Assembly (NCBI RefSeq): GCF_001652725.1
Contig: NZ_LWHJ01000027.1
Span: 124,001-188,000 of the forward strand
Source: Pedobacter psychrophilus
GTDB taxonomy: Bacteria; Bacteroidota; Bacteroidia; Sphingobacteriales; Sphingobacteriaceae
Direction: 5' to 3'
Length of the DNA stretch: 64,000 nucleotides
Below the pieces are notes generated by a model. That model was not told where the DNA came from and did no database searches. It worked only from the letters and a program-made list of their open reading frames with translations. A program made the translations under genes and the position numbers. Shown here piece by piece: positions 32,888 to 41,532 of this stretch. Numbering within the stretch: the first letter of the stretch is position 1; each line of letters starts with the position of its first letter.

Positions 32888-34120
32888 ATGAAGTTTAGCA
32901 AGTATCATATTGTTCCTCAATTAAAAAAGGCTTTAGAAGAGTTGGATTATAAAAAGCCAACTGATATACAATTTAAATCTATTCCTCAAATATTATCTGG
33001 TCAGGATATTTTGGCAATTGCACAAACAGGAACAGGTAAAACTGCTGCTTTCGCCATTCCTTTGATTAGTATGTTGCAGTCTGATATTCGTCGTAATCCA
33101 GATCAAAATGTAAAAGCTGTTGTAATGGTGCCAACCAGAGAACTTGCTTTACAAATTGAACAAGTTTTTAATGAATTAGGGAAATATACAGACATAGAAA
33201 CGATTTCTATAATTGGTGGTGTAGATATTGAACCTCAGGTAGAAAAATTAAGAAAAGGTGTAGATGTGTTAATTGCTACTCCTGGAAGAATTCAGGATTT
33301 GGTACATAAAGGTCATTTAAATTTGAAAAAGATAGATTTTTTAGTTTTAGATGAGGCAGATCATATGTTAAATAAAGGTTTTTATCAAGATATTCAGCAT
33401 TTAATACAGTTCTTACCAAGACGACGTCAAACGCTTTTTTTCTCTGCAACTATTGATGAGAACATTAAGGATTTAGCTTATGCATTAGTAAGCAAGCCTG
33501 TAAGAATCCAGATTTCACCTAAGGATCCGGTTTCTAAAAATGTAGATCATGGAGTGGTTTATGTTGCGATGGATGATAAACGTTTCTTTTTAGAGCGCAT
33601 TATAAAAGAACATCCAGATAAAAAAATATTGGTTTTTGTGCGTACAAAAGTAAGGGCAGAAAGGGTTTTTAAAGCTATGGAACGTGTTGATATTGTTACC
33701 GCAACTTTGCATGGCGATAAAGAACAAGAAGCTCGTTTTTCTGTTTTGGAAGATTTTAGGGAAGGAAAAGTTAAAGTTTTAATCGCAACGGATATTAGCG
33801 CTAGAGGTTTGGATGTTAAAGGTGTACAATATGTAATTAATTATGATTTACCTGATGTTGCAGAAAATTATGTTCATAGAATTGGGAGAACCGGAAGGGG
33901 AAATAATAGGGGAAATGCTGTTTCTTTTTGCAGCGAAGAAGAGAAACCAATTTTAGAGGAAATTGAAAGTTACTTAACGCAACCTATTAAAACAATGGCG
34001 CTCAAAAAAACGGAATATGAAGAAACTTTAGCTATTTCTGATGCTAACTTAAATGATTGGAAATCGTTAATAAAAGATGCAGAAATTGATGCTTTAACAA
34101 GAAAGAAAAAGAAGAAATAA
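32888..34120 (+). CDS. DEAD-box RNA helicase
   Basis: The 410-residue protein has all core motifs in order: Q motif near KKPTDIQFKSIPQILSGQD, AQTGTGKT, PTRELALQ, TPGR, DEADHML, SAT, the RGLDV and HRIGRTGR. After the two RecA-like domains there is only a short basic tail (TRKKKKK), as in RhlE-type or CshA-like minimal helicases. It remodels RNA in ribosome assembly or mRNA turnover, often important in cold. It is transcribed alone from ATG 32888. Confidence 0.93.
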   Translation: MKFSKYHIVPQLKKALEELDYKKPTDIQFKSIPQILSGQDILAIAQTGTGKTAAFAIPLISMLQSDIRRNPDQNVKAVVMVPTRELALQIEQVFNELGKYTDIETISIIGGVDIEPQVEKLRKGVDVLIATPGRIQDLVHKGHLNLKKIDFLVLDEADHMLNKGFYQDIQHLIQFLPRRRQTLFFSATIDENIKDLAYALVSKPVRIQISPKDPVSKNVDHGVVYVAMDDKRFFLERIIKEHPDKKILVFVRTKVRAERVFKAMERVDIVTATLHGDKEQEARFSVLEDFREGKVKVLIATDISARGLDVKGVQYVINYDLPDVAENYVHRIGRTGRGNNRGNAVSFCSEEEKPILEEIESYLTQPIKTMALKKTEYEETLAISDANLNDWKSLIKDAEIDALTRKKKKK

Positions 34121-34192
34121 AATATTTTTAAATGAAAATCAGGGTTTTAGCATCTAGTTTAAAATCATGTTTAAGAAAATGTTAAAAAATGA

Positions 34193-34200
34193 TACCTTTG
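34193..34200 (+). promoter_or_regulatory. -7 element of the SRP RNA promoter
   Basis: TACCTTTG matches TAnnTTTG and ends 4 bases before the SRP RNA start, the right distance for transcription start. The position 19 bp upstream reads TTA, one mismatch from TTG. Confidence 0.6.
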
Positions 34201-34203
34201 CAG

Positions 34204-34302
34204 CGGGTTAGTCTTCTACGACCAGCTCCTTCTGAACTCCCCCAGGGTGGGAACGCAGCAAGGGTAAGAGGTTGTAGCGGTGCGATAGGAGGGGCTAACC
34301 CA
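34204..34302 (+). ncRNA. ffs: Signal recognition particle RNA (4.5S type)
   Basis: The ends GGGTTAG and CTAACCC pair, and the apical domain with GGTGGGAACGCAGCAAGGGT and GAGGTTG-like flanks is the conserved Ffh-binding helix 8. The length of about 99 nt is that of the small bacterial SRP RNA. With Ffh it delivers ribosome-nascent chain complexes to FtsY. A T6 run directly follows the closing stem and would end transcription. Confidence 0.93.
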
Positions 34303-34532
34303 CTTTTTTATTCTCTTTTAAAAAATCAAATTTTCTTTTTGCTTCACACAACATTCATAAAAAGACTGTTCAATTCCTGTCATTTTGTAAATATTCATTT
34401 ATCTTTGGAAAAGAATGGTAAACTTATTGAGTGTTAAATATTAAATGAATCAAAATAATTGCTAGTTCTATAACCTAGCAAATAATTGACAAATAATCAA
34501 ATCAACTAATTATCACATTAATTAAAAGAATT

Positions 34533-35192
34533 ATGAAATTTTTTATCGATACCGCAAACCTTGATCAAATTAGAGAAGCTCAAGATTTAGGTGTATTAGA
34601 TGGTGTAACTACCAACCCAAGTTTAATGGCTAAAGAAGCAATTAGTGGAGATAAAAATGTAATGCAACATTACAAGGATATTTGCGCAATTGTAGATGAT
34701 AATGTGAGTGCAGAAGTGATCTCTATTGATTTTGAAGGGATGATTAAAGAAGGTGAAGCACTTGCAGCATTGGATGATAAGATAGTGGTTAAAATACCTA
34801 TGACTAAGGATGGTGTTAAGGCTCTAAAATATTTTAGTGATAAAGGAATAAGAACCAATTGCACTTTGATTTTTTCTGCAGGTCAGGCATTATTAGCTGC
34901 AAAAGCTGGAGCAAATTATGTTTCTCCATTTTTAGGTCGTTTAGATGATATAGGCGCAGATAGTTTTGGTTTAATTGAGGATATCCGTTTAATTTTTGAT
35001 AATTACGGTTATGAGACTGAGATTTTAGCAGCTTCTATTAGAAATACAGTTCATATTGTAGAGTGTGCTAAAATTGGTGCTGATGTTATGACTGGTCCCC
35101 TGAGTTCAATATTAGGTTTGTTGAAACATCCTTTAACTGATAGCGGTTTAGCTCAGTTTTTAGCTGATCATAAAAAAGCTGCTGGTCAATAG
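34533..35192 (+). CDS. Transaldolase / fructose-6-phosphate aldolase-like (TalC type)
   Basis: The 219-residue protein is the short, single-domain TalC/MipB form: [19 protein letters not shown] at the start, [12 protein letters not shown], the Schiff-base Lys in [15 protein letters not shown] (about residue 85), [13 protein letters not shown] and ILAASIRN. Proteins of this size act as transaldolase in the pentose phosphate pathway or as fructose-6-phosphate aldolase; the sequence does not decide. rpiA at 59053 belongs to the same pathway but is far away. It has its own terminator. Confidence 0.9.
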   Translation: MKFFIDTANLDQIREAQDLGVLDGVTTNPSLMAKEAISGDKNVMQHYKDICAIVDDNVSAEVISIDFEGMIKEGEALAALDDKIVVKIPMTKDGVKALKYFSDKGIRTNCTLIFSAGQALLAAKAGANYVSPFLGRLDDIGADSFGLIEDIRLIFDNYGYETEILAASIRNTVHIVECAKIGADVMTGPLSSILGLLKHPLTDSGLAQFLADHKKAAGQ

Positions 35193-35215
35193 TTTTTAAA
35201 TTTATAAATTATTTG

Positions 35216-35243
35216 AAAGCCTCCAATTTGGAGGCTTTTTTAC
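35216..35243 (+). terminator. Terminator after the transaldolase gene
   Basis: AAAGCCTCC and GGAGGCTTT form a perfect stem around AATTT, then T's. Confidence 0.88.
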
Positions 35244-35343
35244 TTTTATAATTATATTAGATTTTAAATTATTATTATTGTTTCAACAATAGTTTTAGCT
35301 AAACTTTTAATATAAATTATTTAACCACAAACATTAATTCAAA

Positions 35344-35565
35344 ATGAAAAAACAATTATCAATCTTATCATTAGCAGTTTTATTATTATCAATGTCTAGC
35401 TGTGCCACTGTATTTGGTGGTAAGGTAACTGATGCTCAAAGAACAAAACCAGCTGCAGGACAGCCTTCAAGAGAAATCAGAACAGGTGCTTTAATTGCTG
35501 ATATATTATTATTTCTTCCGGGTTTAGCCGTAGATTTTGCTACTGGAGCTATTTACAGACCATAG
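35344..35565 (+). CDS. Small lipoprotein (YceK-like)
   Basis: 73 residues: KKQLSILSLAVLLLSMSSC gives a signal with lipobox (Cys 20), then ATVFGGKVTDAQRTKP, a linker, and a C-terminal hydrophobic helix ALIADILLFLPGLAVDFATG with AIYRP. The pattern CATVFGG ... D..TGAIYRP resembles YceK/YidQ-type small lipoproteins. Role unknown. It has its own terminator. Confidence 0.78.
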   Translation: MKKQLSILSLAVLLLSMSSCATVFGGKVTDAQRTKPAAGQPSREIRTGALIADILLFLPGLAVDFATGAIYRP

Positions 35566-35581
35566 TAACTAAATATTAAAT

Positions 35582-35612
35582 AAAAGAGGTTTTTCCAAAA
35601 CCTCTTTTATTT
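35582..35612 (+). terminator. Terminator after the small lipoprotein gene
   Basis: AAAAGAGGTTTT and AAAACCTCTTTT, a perfect 12-bp stem with loop TCC, then ATTTT. Confidence 0.88.
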
Positions 35613-35655
35613 TAAAAGTATTAGAAAAAAAACAATATTTGAATTTTTTTTGATA

Positions 35656-36330
35656 TTACAATATTTCAAATTCATACCCTTCCTTTTTCCAGTATTCCAA
35701 AGCCCTAGGTAAAACATATTTTAATCTTTCCCAAGCTTTTAAACTATCATGAAATACTACAATAGAACCATTTTCGGTATGCCTAATCACATTTTTTAAG
35801 CATTTTTCTGGTGAAATTTTCAGATCAAAATCGCCACTTAAAACATCCCACATGATAATAGTATATTGATTATTTAGAATTGAGTATTGAGTATTCTGCA
35901 AATTATCTTGGCTCTTGGCTCTTTTTTCTTGTTTCTGAATCGATTTAATCTGAGAAAACTTAATCCTTCCATAAGGAGGTCTAAACAAGTTAGTTTGTGT
36001 TATTTCCTGGCACTTCAAAAAGTTTGAAATATAAACATCATCTTCGCAATCCCATCCTTTTAAATGACTGTAAGTGTGGTTTCCAATGGCATGTCCATCA
36101 GCTTTAAGCTGAGAAAAAATTTCAGGATGTTTGCTAATATTATCTCCAATGCAAAAAAATGTAGCTTTGGCATTAAAGTTTTTTAAAGTTTTTAAAACCC
36201 AAGGTGTAACAATTGGTATAGGTCCGTCGTCAAAAGTGAGAAAAATGGTTTTTTTATCTCGACTTTTGTTCCAAATAAGAGATTTAGGATAAATTTTTTT
36301 TAAAAGAAAAGGAGTTTTTACGAGATACAT
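35656..36330 (-). CDS. Polysaccharide deacetylase (NodB) with an in-frame heptamer-repeat insertion
   Basis: About 224 residues from ATG 36330 (YLVKTPFLLKKIYPKSLIW); ATG/ATT codons further up to 36381 would extend it. NodB motifs are TFDDGPIP, GNHTYSHL (metal His pair), FRPPYGR and the C-terminal VVFHDSLKAWERL. Between KSIQKQ and YTIIMWDVLSGDFD, where the family has no loop, the protein carries 21 extra residues (EKRAKSQDNLQNTQYSILNN plus Q), encoded by nine 7-bp units at 35866-35928. The insertion falls between conserved strands and keeps the frame because nine units are 63 bp. The enzyme probably deacetylates peptidoglycan or a polysaccharide if it still folds. Confidence 0.85.
   Translation of the reverse strand: MYLVKTPFLLKKIYPKSLIWNKSRDKKTIFLTFDDGPIPIVTPWVLKTLKNFNAKATFFCIGDNISKHPEIFSQLKADGHAIGNHTYSHLKGWDCEDDVYISNFLKCQEITQTNLFRPPYGRIKFSQIKSIQKQEKRAKSQDNLQNTQYSILNNQYTIIMWDVLSGDFDLKISPEKCLKNVIRHTENGSIVVFHDSLKAWERLKYVLPRALEYWKKEGYEFEIL
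35866..35928 (-). repeat. Heptamer repeat array inside a coding sequence
   Basis: On the plus strand nine units run TTGATTA, TTTAGAA, TTGAGTA twice, TTCTGCA, AATTATC, TTGGCTC twice, TTTTTTC, with an unbroken period of 7. It lies within the deacetylase gene and adds 21 codons. Confidence 0.75.
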
Positions 36331-36386
36331 AACCGAAAGAACTAAAGTATATATAAATTTATAATCTGAAAGAATTATCAAAAAAA

Positions 36387-37724
36387 ATGAAATACTCGAA
36401 ATTGAAAATATTATTCTTTTGTTTACTTGGAGTAATCGTTTGTAACAACGCTAATGCCCAAACGGCAGAGGTAATTACTTTGCAACAAGCAGTTGAAAAA
36501 ACCTTAGCAAATAATCTACAAATTAGGCAAGCACAATACCAAGCTGCAATTACTGATGAGAATTTAAAACAATCTAAATTTGAATTATACCCAAGTGTAT
36601 CCTCTTCGTTCTCTGCGAGAAGGCAATTTGGATTTTATTCAGATCCTCAATCTTTAAGATTGATTAATTCAACTATTGATCAATTACAGGGAGGTTTAAA
36701 TACTTCTATTCTATTATTTGGCGGTGGAACATTAATGAATCAGATTAAGCAGAATAAATCTTTTTTAATGTCGGATAAAAGTAACATAGAAAAAATAAAA
36801 AATGATTTATCTCTTTCAGTTGTAAATACTTATTTACAAATTTTAAATAATCAGGATCTAGTAAAAGCTAGCCAACAACAATTCGAATTGTCAAGCCAAC
36901 AATTAAATGTGGCTCAAAGGAATTTTGATGTTGGAAATAATACCCAAGCAGATTTATCACAGTCAAAAGCTCAGGTCGCTAACAATGAATTAAGTATAAC
37001 CAATGCGCAAAATGCCTTTGAATTATCTCTTTTAAACCTTAAACAATTGATGGAGATGAATCCTGAACAAAACATTAGCGTTCAGGTTCCGGTAATTGAC
37101 GACCCAGAAAATATAAAGAATGATTATACTGGATTTGATGTTTATACAAAAGCAGTTGGTAATTATCCAGATATTAAGGTTGCAGAATATAATAGTGAAG
37201 CTTTTAAATATGGAATTAAAATAGCTAAAGGAAATCTTTATCCATCATTAAGTTTTGGTGGAGGTTTATCTACAGGTTATTCTAGTTCTGTTGCAGTACC
37301 ATTCTATGATCAATTCTCTAATAGAAATTTTGGTCAATTTTTAGGATTTAATCTAAACATTCCAATTTTCAACAATTACAGAAATAGGTCTTCATACAAC
37401 ATTGCAAAAATCAGATATGAAAATGCAAAAGCATCAGAGCAATTGGCTAAAAACAATTTAAACAAAATTATTAGTCAAGCAGTATTAGATTTAAAATCTG
37501 CAATAAAAAGTTATGATGCCACTAAAAGTGCTTTTGAATCTTCTAAAGAAGCGTTTAATGTTATCAAACAACGCTATGAAGTAGGTTTGGTGAATGTGAT
37601 TGAATTAAATACATCTCAAACAAATTATAATAAGGCTGAATTTGATTTTATCCAAGCCAAATACAACGTTATTTTTAGGCAAAAAGTAATCGACTTTTAT
37701 TTAGGAAATCCATTAACTCTTTAA
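36387..37724 (+). CDS. TolC-family outer-membrane efflux protein
   Basis: The 445-residue protein has a signal peptide ending NANAQ and the two TolC-type repeats of long helices with strands: EVITLQQAVEKTLANN near the start, and QRYEVGLVNVIELNTSQTNY near the end, both typical of the outer-membrane efflux protein family. It forms the trimeric exit duct of a tripartite efflux pump or a type I secretion system. It is followed 30 bases later by the periplasmic adaptor gene. No pump gene follows, so the inner-membrane partner is encoded elsewhere. Confidence 0.92.
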   Translation: MKYSKLKILFFCLLGVIVCNNANAQTAEVITLQQAVEKTLANNLQIRQAQYQAAITDENLKQSKFELYPSVSSSFSARRQFGFYSDPQSLRLINSTIDQLQGGLNTSILLFGGGTLMNQIKQNKSFLMSDKSNIEKIKNDLSLSVVNTYLQILNNQDLVKASQQQFELSSQQLNVAQRNFDVGNNTQADLSQSKAQVANNELSITNAQNAFELSLLNLKQLMEMNPEQNISVQVPVIDDPENIKNDYTGFDVYTKAVGNYPDIKVAEYNSEAFKYGIKIAKGNLYPSLSFGGGLSTGYSSSVAVPFYDQFSNRNFGQFLGFNLNIPIFNNYRNRSSYNIAKIRYENAKASEQLAKNNLNKIISQAVLDLKSAIKSYDATKSAFESSKEAFNVIKQRYEVGLVNVIELNTSQTNYNKAEFDFIQAKYNVIFRQKVIDFYLGNPLTL

Positions 37725-37754
37725 ATTTAAACAAAATTAAATAATCATAATAAA

Positions 37755-39104
37755 ATGAACAAGACGCTTAGAAATGTACTTATAGGAGTTGGGGTTTTAG
37801 TGTTGGTAGCAATTATTGCCAATAAAATGGGCTGGATAGGAAAAAGCAAAGCAGTGCAAGTTGCTATCTCCAAATCTGAACAAAAAGACATTGTGGAAAC
37901 CGTTTCTGCTAGTGGCAAGATACAGCCGGAAGTAGAAGTTAAATTAAGTCCAGAAGTTTCTGGGGAAATTGTAGAATTAACCGTAAAGGAAGGTGATGCA
38001 GTAAAGAAAGGTCAGTTACTTTGCCGTATTAAACCAGATATTTTAGCATCAGGATATGATAGAACGGTTGCATCTTATAATGCACAAAAAGCAACAGTTG
38101 CAAGTGCTCAACAACAAATTGTAACTGCGGAAGCTAATTTAAAAAACATTGAGGCAAGGTTTAAAAGAAATCAGACACTTTACAAGGATAAAGTGATTTC
38201 TGCTTCAGAATTTGATGCGGCCCAAGCAGAATATTTAACCTCAAAATCTAATCTTGAAAGTGCAAAACAAAGCTTAATAGGCGCAAAATTTGGTTTGCAA
38301 CAATCTGGTGCTGGAGTTAAAGAAGCTAGTGATAACTTAGCTAGAACAAGCATTTACTCTCCTGTTGATGGTATCGTGTCAAAACTTTCTGTAGAGCAAG
38401 GAGAGCGAGTGGTTGGAACTGCGCAAATGAGCGGTACCGAGATTATGACCATTGCAAATCTAAGTAGCATGGAAGTAAATGTTGATGTAAATGAAAACGA
38501 TATTAACCGTTTAAGTTTAGGAGATACCGCAATTATTGAAGTTGATGCTTTTATGGATAAAAAATTCAAAGGTGTAGTAACAGAGATTGCTAGTTCTGCA
38601 AATGTGGTAGGTACTACTGCAGATCAGGTTACCAACTTCGCTGTAAAAGTTAGAATTTTGCAAGATTCGTACGATAATTTAAAAAACAAAGGCAATTCTG
38701 ATTCTCCTTTCCGCCCTGGATTGTCTGCCACGGTAGATATTCAAACAGAACGAACCAATGGTTTGATAGTTCCAATACAATCTGTAACAATAAGAGAAGA
38801 CGATAAAGATAAAAAAGCGGACAATAAGGTTGATGCACCAAAAAATGCTGACGACGATAAGAAAAAAGACAAAAATAAGCCTAAAGCAAAAGAATATGTG
38901 TTTGTTGTGGAAGCTGGGAAAGTGAAACAAGTTGAAGTAAAAACTGGCATTCAAGATGATCAGAATATAATTATTTTATCAGGATTAAAACCTGGACAAC
39001 AAGTTGTTAGTGCACCATACGCTGCTATTTCTAAAACTTTAAAGGATAAAATGGATGTAGAAGTGGTTGATAAATCTAAATTATTTACTCCAGAGAAGAA
39101 GTAA
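37755..39104 (+). CDS. Periplasmic adaptor (HlyD/MacA/RND-adaptor family)
   Basis: 449 residues: an N-terminal TM anchor (RNVLIGVGVLVLVAIIANKM), the lipoyl-like half EVSGEIVELTVKEGDAVKKGQLLC, a long coiled-coil hairpin, the second half YSPVDGIVSKLSVEQGERV and beta-barrel plus membrane-proximal domains. The C-terminal region contains an unusual stretch of about 40 charged residues (Asp, Lys) around residues 345-380, just before EYVFVVEAGKV. It is cotranscribed with the TolC homologue and ends in a terminator, so MacB or RND pump is absent from this operon. Confidence 0.9.
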   Translation: MNKTLRNVLIGVGVLVLVAIIANKMGWIGKSKAVQVAISKSEQKDIVETVSASGKIQPEVEVKLSPEVSGEIVELTVKEGDAVKKGQLLCRIKPDILASGYDRTVASYNAQKATVASAQQQIVTAEANLKNIEARFKRNQTLYKDKVISASEFDAAQAEYLTSKSNLESAKQSLIGAKFGLQQSGAGVKEASDNLARTSIYSPVDGIVSKLSVEQGERVVGTAQMSGTEIMTIANLSSMEVNVDVNENDINRLSLGDTAIIEVDAFMDKKFKGVVTEIASSANVVGTTADQVTNFAVKVRILQDSYDNLKNKGNSDSPFRPGLSATVDIQTERTNGLIVPIQSVTIREDDKDKKADNKVDAPKNADDDKKKDKNKPKAKEYVFVVEAGKVKQVEVKTGIQDDQNIIILSGLKPGQQVVSAPYAAISKTLKDKMDVEVVDKSKLFTPEKK

Positions 39105-39129
39105 TAAATCATTTTAAATTGATTATTTT

Positions 39130-39164
39130 GTCCCAATCTGATTTTTCAGATTGGGACTTTTTTT
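39130..39164 (+). terminator. Terminator after the efflux adaptor gene
   Basis: GTCCCAATCTGA and TCAGATTGGGAC form a perfect 12-bp stem with a TTTT loop, then T7. Confidence 0.92.
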
Positions 39165-39215
39165 ATTTACAAGAGTCTAATTAAAAACACCAATTTATAG
39201 TACAATCATTTTAAT

Positions 39216-40223
39216 ATGAAGGATAGCTTAAATAAAATAGCAGTTATTGGAGGGGGAAGTTGGGCTACTGCAATAGTGAAAATGTTATCGGATAATATAA
39301 CGGAGAAAGAAATTTTTTGGTGGATGAGAGATGAAACTGCCGTTAAACATATTTGTAAATACCATCATAATCCTAATTATTTATCTTCTGTAGAGATTAA
39401 AGTTAAGCCAGAAAATATTTTTACTGATATTAAAAAAGCCATCGCTTCAGCTGAAATGGTTTTATTGAATGTACCAGCTGCATTTTTGAAACAATCATTA
39501 AAAGAAATTACCGCAGATGATTTAAAGGGTAAGAAAATCATATCTGCTATTAAGGGTATTGTTCCGGATGAGAATCAAATTATCGGCGAATTTATGCATC
39601 AACAATATCAAATCCCTTTAAATGATATTATTGTTATTAGTGGGCCTTGTCATGCCGAAGAAGTTGCATTAGAAAAATTAAGTTACCTAACCATTGCTTC
39701 ACAAGACTTGAACCTAGCTTGTAGGTTTGCAAAAATGATCAATACCCGTTACATTAAAACAAATAGCAGTGATGATATTTATGGAACAGAGTATGGTGCA
39801 GTATTAAAAAATATTTATGCAGTTGCTAGCGGCATTTGTCATGGGGTTGGCTTTGGAGATAATTTCCAGGCGGTATTGATTTCTAATGCCATAAGAGAAA
39901 TGAGCAGGTTTGTTGATGCCATTCATCCAATTACTCGTGATATAAAAGAATCAGCCTATCTAGGCGATTTATTGGTGACTTCCTATTCGCAATTTAGTCG
40001 TAATCGAACTTTTGGAAATATGATTGGAAAAGGTTATACCGTAAAATCAGCTCAATTAGAAATGAATATGGTTGCAGAAGGGTATTATGCTGTGAACTGT
40101 ATTCATCAAATCAATAAAATACATAAAGTGAATATGCCAATTGCCAGAGCTGTTTATGCCATATTATATGAAAAACATGCTCCCAATATAGAAATGAAGT
40201 TACTTGCTGATTTACTTTCTTAA
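39216..40223 (+). CDS. gpsA: NAD(P)H-dependent glycerol-3-phosphate dehydrogenase
   Basis: 335 residues. The Rossmann start AVIGGGSWATAIVKML has the GxGxxxA form (GGGSWA), LNVPAAFL follows, then ISGPCHAEEVA and the catalytic Lys in GAVLKNIYAVASGICHGVGFGDN, with LGDLLVTSYSQFSRNRTFG as the C-terminal substrate block. It makes sn-glycerol 3-phosphate from DHAP for phospholipid synthesis in the cytoplasm. It stands alone, with repeat copy D downstream. Confidence 0.93.
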   Translation: MKDSLNKIAVIGGGSWATAIVKMLSDNITEKEIFWWMRDETAVKHICKYHHNPNYLSSVEIKVKPENIFTDIKKAIASAEMVLLNVPAAFLKQSLKEITADDLKGKKIISAIKGIVPDENQIIGEFMHQQYQIPLNDIIVISGPCHAEEVALEKLSYLTIASQDLNLACRFAKMINTRYIKTNSSDDIYGTEYGAVLKNIYAVASGICHGVGFGDNFQAVLISNAIREMSRFVDAIHPITRDIKESAYLGDLLVTSYSQFSRNRTFGNMIGKGYTVKSAQLEMNMVAEGYYAVNCIHQINKIHKVNMPIARAVYAILYEKHAPNIEMKLLADLLS

Positions 40224-40264
40224 TTTAATAAGCTGTTTTTTATAAATCTGTGTTTAAATAATTT

Positions 40265-40343
40265 GGGCGTTTTAACACGCTATCAGCTATATCTTTTTTT
40301 TGCTGAAAACGCAAAAAAAGGATGCCGCTTTTATTGTTAACGC
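40265..40343 (+). repeat. Dispersed structured intergenic element, copy D
   Basis: GGGCGTTTTAACACGCTA, core AGCTATATC, hairpin TTTTTTTTGC ... GCAAAAAAA with a short loop, then GGATGCCGCTTT and TTGTTAACGC. It lies between the convergent gpsA and hisIE genes. Confidence 0.85.
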
Positions 40344-40389
40344 TTCTATTCAACAACAGATTTCGGTAAATTATAATCTACTTATTTAT

Positions 40390-40977
40390 TTACTGATGTC
40401 TTGATTCTAAATTCTTAGCAATATCAGCTAAGGTCAAGTTTTTTTCTTTTAATAAAACCAATAGATGAAAAACTAAATCAGAAGATTCATTAATTAAATC
40501 TATTTCAGTTTCCGCCAAAGCAGCAATAACAGTTTCTACTCCTTCTTCACCAACTTTCTGAGCAATTTTATTTAATCCTTTTTCTCTTAAACTATTTACA
40601 TAAGATTTAGCGGTAGGATTTTCATATCTGTCTTTAATGATGTTTTCAAGCTGGAAGATAAAATTATGATTGTAACCAGTATCAAAACAACTTCTTGTGC
40701 CTTTATGGCAAGTTGGTCCAACCGGATTTACTTTAATTAATATAGTATCATTATCACAGTCTAAAGCGATTGATATTACATTTAAGAAATTACCACTTTC
40801 TTCTCCTTTTGTCCATAAGCGATTTTTAGTACGAGAGAAAAAAGTTACTTTCTTTTCTTCTTCGGTTTTTTGATAAGCTTCTTCATTCATGTAGCCTAAC
40901 ATCAAAACTTCTAAAGTTTGTTCATCCTGAATAATCACAGGCACTAATCCGTTGCTTTTTGTAAAATCTATATTCAC
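40390..40977 (-). CDS. hisIE: Bifunctional phosphoribosyl-AMP cyclohydrolase / phosphoribosyl-ATP pyrophosphatase
   Basis: 195 residues: the HisI domain (about 1-110) with TFFSRTKNRLWTKGEESGN, zinc ligands in DCDNDTIL and GPTCHKGTRSCF, then the all-helical HisE domain with KVGEEGVETVIAA. It catalyses steps 2 and 3 of histidine synthesis. It is the last gene of the operon. The GTG start (40977) overlaps the TGA stop of the inserted toxin gene as GTGA, so its translation is coupled to the toxin-antitoxin pair. Confidence 0.94.
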   Translation of the reverse strand: MNIDFTKSNGLVPVIIQDEQTLEVLMLGYMNEEAYQKTEEEKKVTFFSRTKNRLWTKGEESGNFLNVISIALDCDNDTILIKVNPVGPTCHKGTRSCFDTGYNHNFIFQLENIIKDRYENPTAKSYVNSLREKGLNKIAQKVGEEGVETVIAALAETEIDLINESSDLVFHLLVLLKEKNLTLADIAKNLESRHQ

Positions 40978-41279
40978 TGTTTTGGAAATTTTAATTTGTT
41001 TGGGTTTTGGCGAGTATCAAAAACTCTTAAAATGAAAATATCTTTATCCATCATATTATATAGTAAACTATTATGCTTTGTAATAACACATTGTCTAATT
41101 CCATTATTCTTATAAATGATTGGATATAATTTAGGATTGTTTTGGATTTTATTGATATGATAATTTAAATCTTGAACAAAATCTTCGGCGATATTTAAAT
41201 TCCATTCTGAAATAAGATAATCTAATAAATTTGATAAATCTTCTTTTGATTCTGGAGACCAAATTATTTCATTATACAT
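40974..41279 (-). CDS. RelE/ParE-family toxin inside the his operon
   Basis: 101 residues with the ParE/RelE fold pattern: EIIWSPESKEDLSNLLDYLI, then DLNYHINKIQNNPKLYP, IRQCVITKHNSLLYNMM and ILRVFDTRQNPNKLKF. It would act on gyrase or mRNA. It overlaps the antitoxin gene by 8 bases and overlaps hisIE by GTGA, so the module is built into the operon between hisF and hisIE, where no gene is usual. It is distinct from the ParDE pair at 29625-30168. Confidence 0.85.
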   Translation of the reverse strand: MYNEIIWSPESKEDLSNLLDYLISEWNLNIAEDFVQDLNYHINKIQNNPKLYPIIYKNNGIRQCVITKHNSLLYNMMDKDIFILRVFDTRQNPNKLKFPKQ

Positions 41280-41517
41280 TATTTAATTTATTCTTAACCA
41301 TTGACATTACATCATGATGAGGAATTCCTTTGCCTTGTTTTATTGATTCTAAAGCTTCAAAAATTCCTATCTGCTGTTCTTTGCTTAATAAATTCCATCC
41401 TTCTTCATCTACTTCTTTATTTGGATTTTCTTTTAAGATGATTATATCCATATCCGCTAAATCTTGTAACAACTTCTTCGCTTTTGGGTTTATAAGTTCT
41501 ACAGTGAATGTTTCCAT
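41272..41517 (-). CDS. Antitoxin of the his-operon module
   Basis: 81 residues, METFTVELINPKAKKLLQDL at the start, then DMDIIILKENPN and IFEALESIKQGKGIPHHDVM. The layout resembles the short antitoxins of RelE/ParE modules (a DUF2683-like N-terminus and a C-terminal helix). There is no clear ribbon-helix-helix. It starts 15 bases after the hisF stop and overlaps the toxin by 8 bases. The assignment rests on context and on the toxin. Confidence 0.75.
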   Translation of the reverse strand: METFTVELINPKAKKLLQDLADMDIIILKENPNKEVDEEGWNLLSKEQQIGIFEALESIKQGKGIPHHDVMSMVKNKLNNV

Positions 41518-41532
41518 GTTTAAAGATAAAAA

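Noticed and set aside
34189-34437. Open frame of 82 codons
   Set aside because: It covers the SRP RNA gene, whose conserved structure explains the sequence.
38354-38954. Four open frames antisense to the efflux adaptor gene
   Set aside because: They are reverse-strand shadows of a well-supported coding sequence with its low-complexity Lys/Asp segment.
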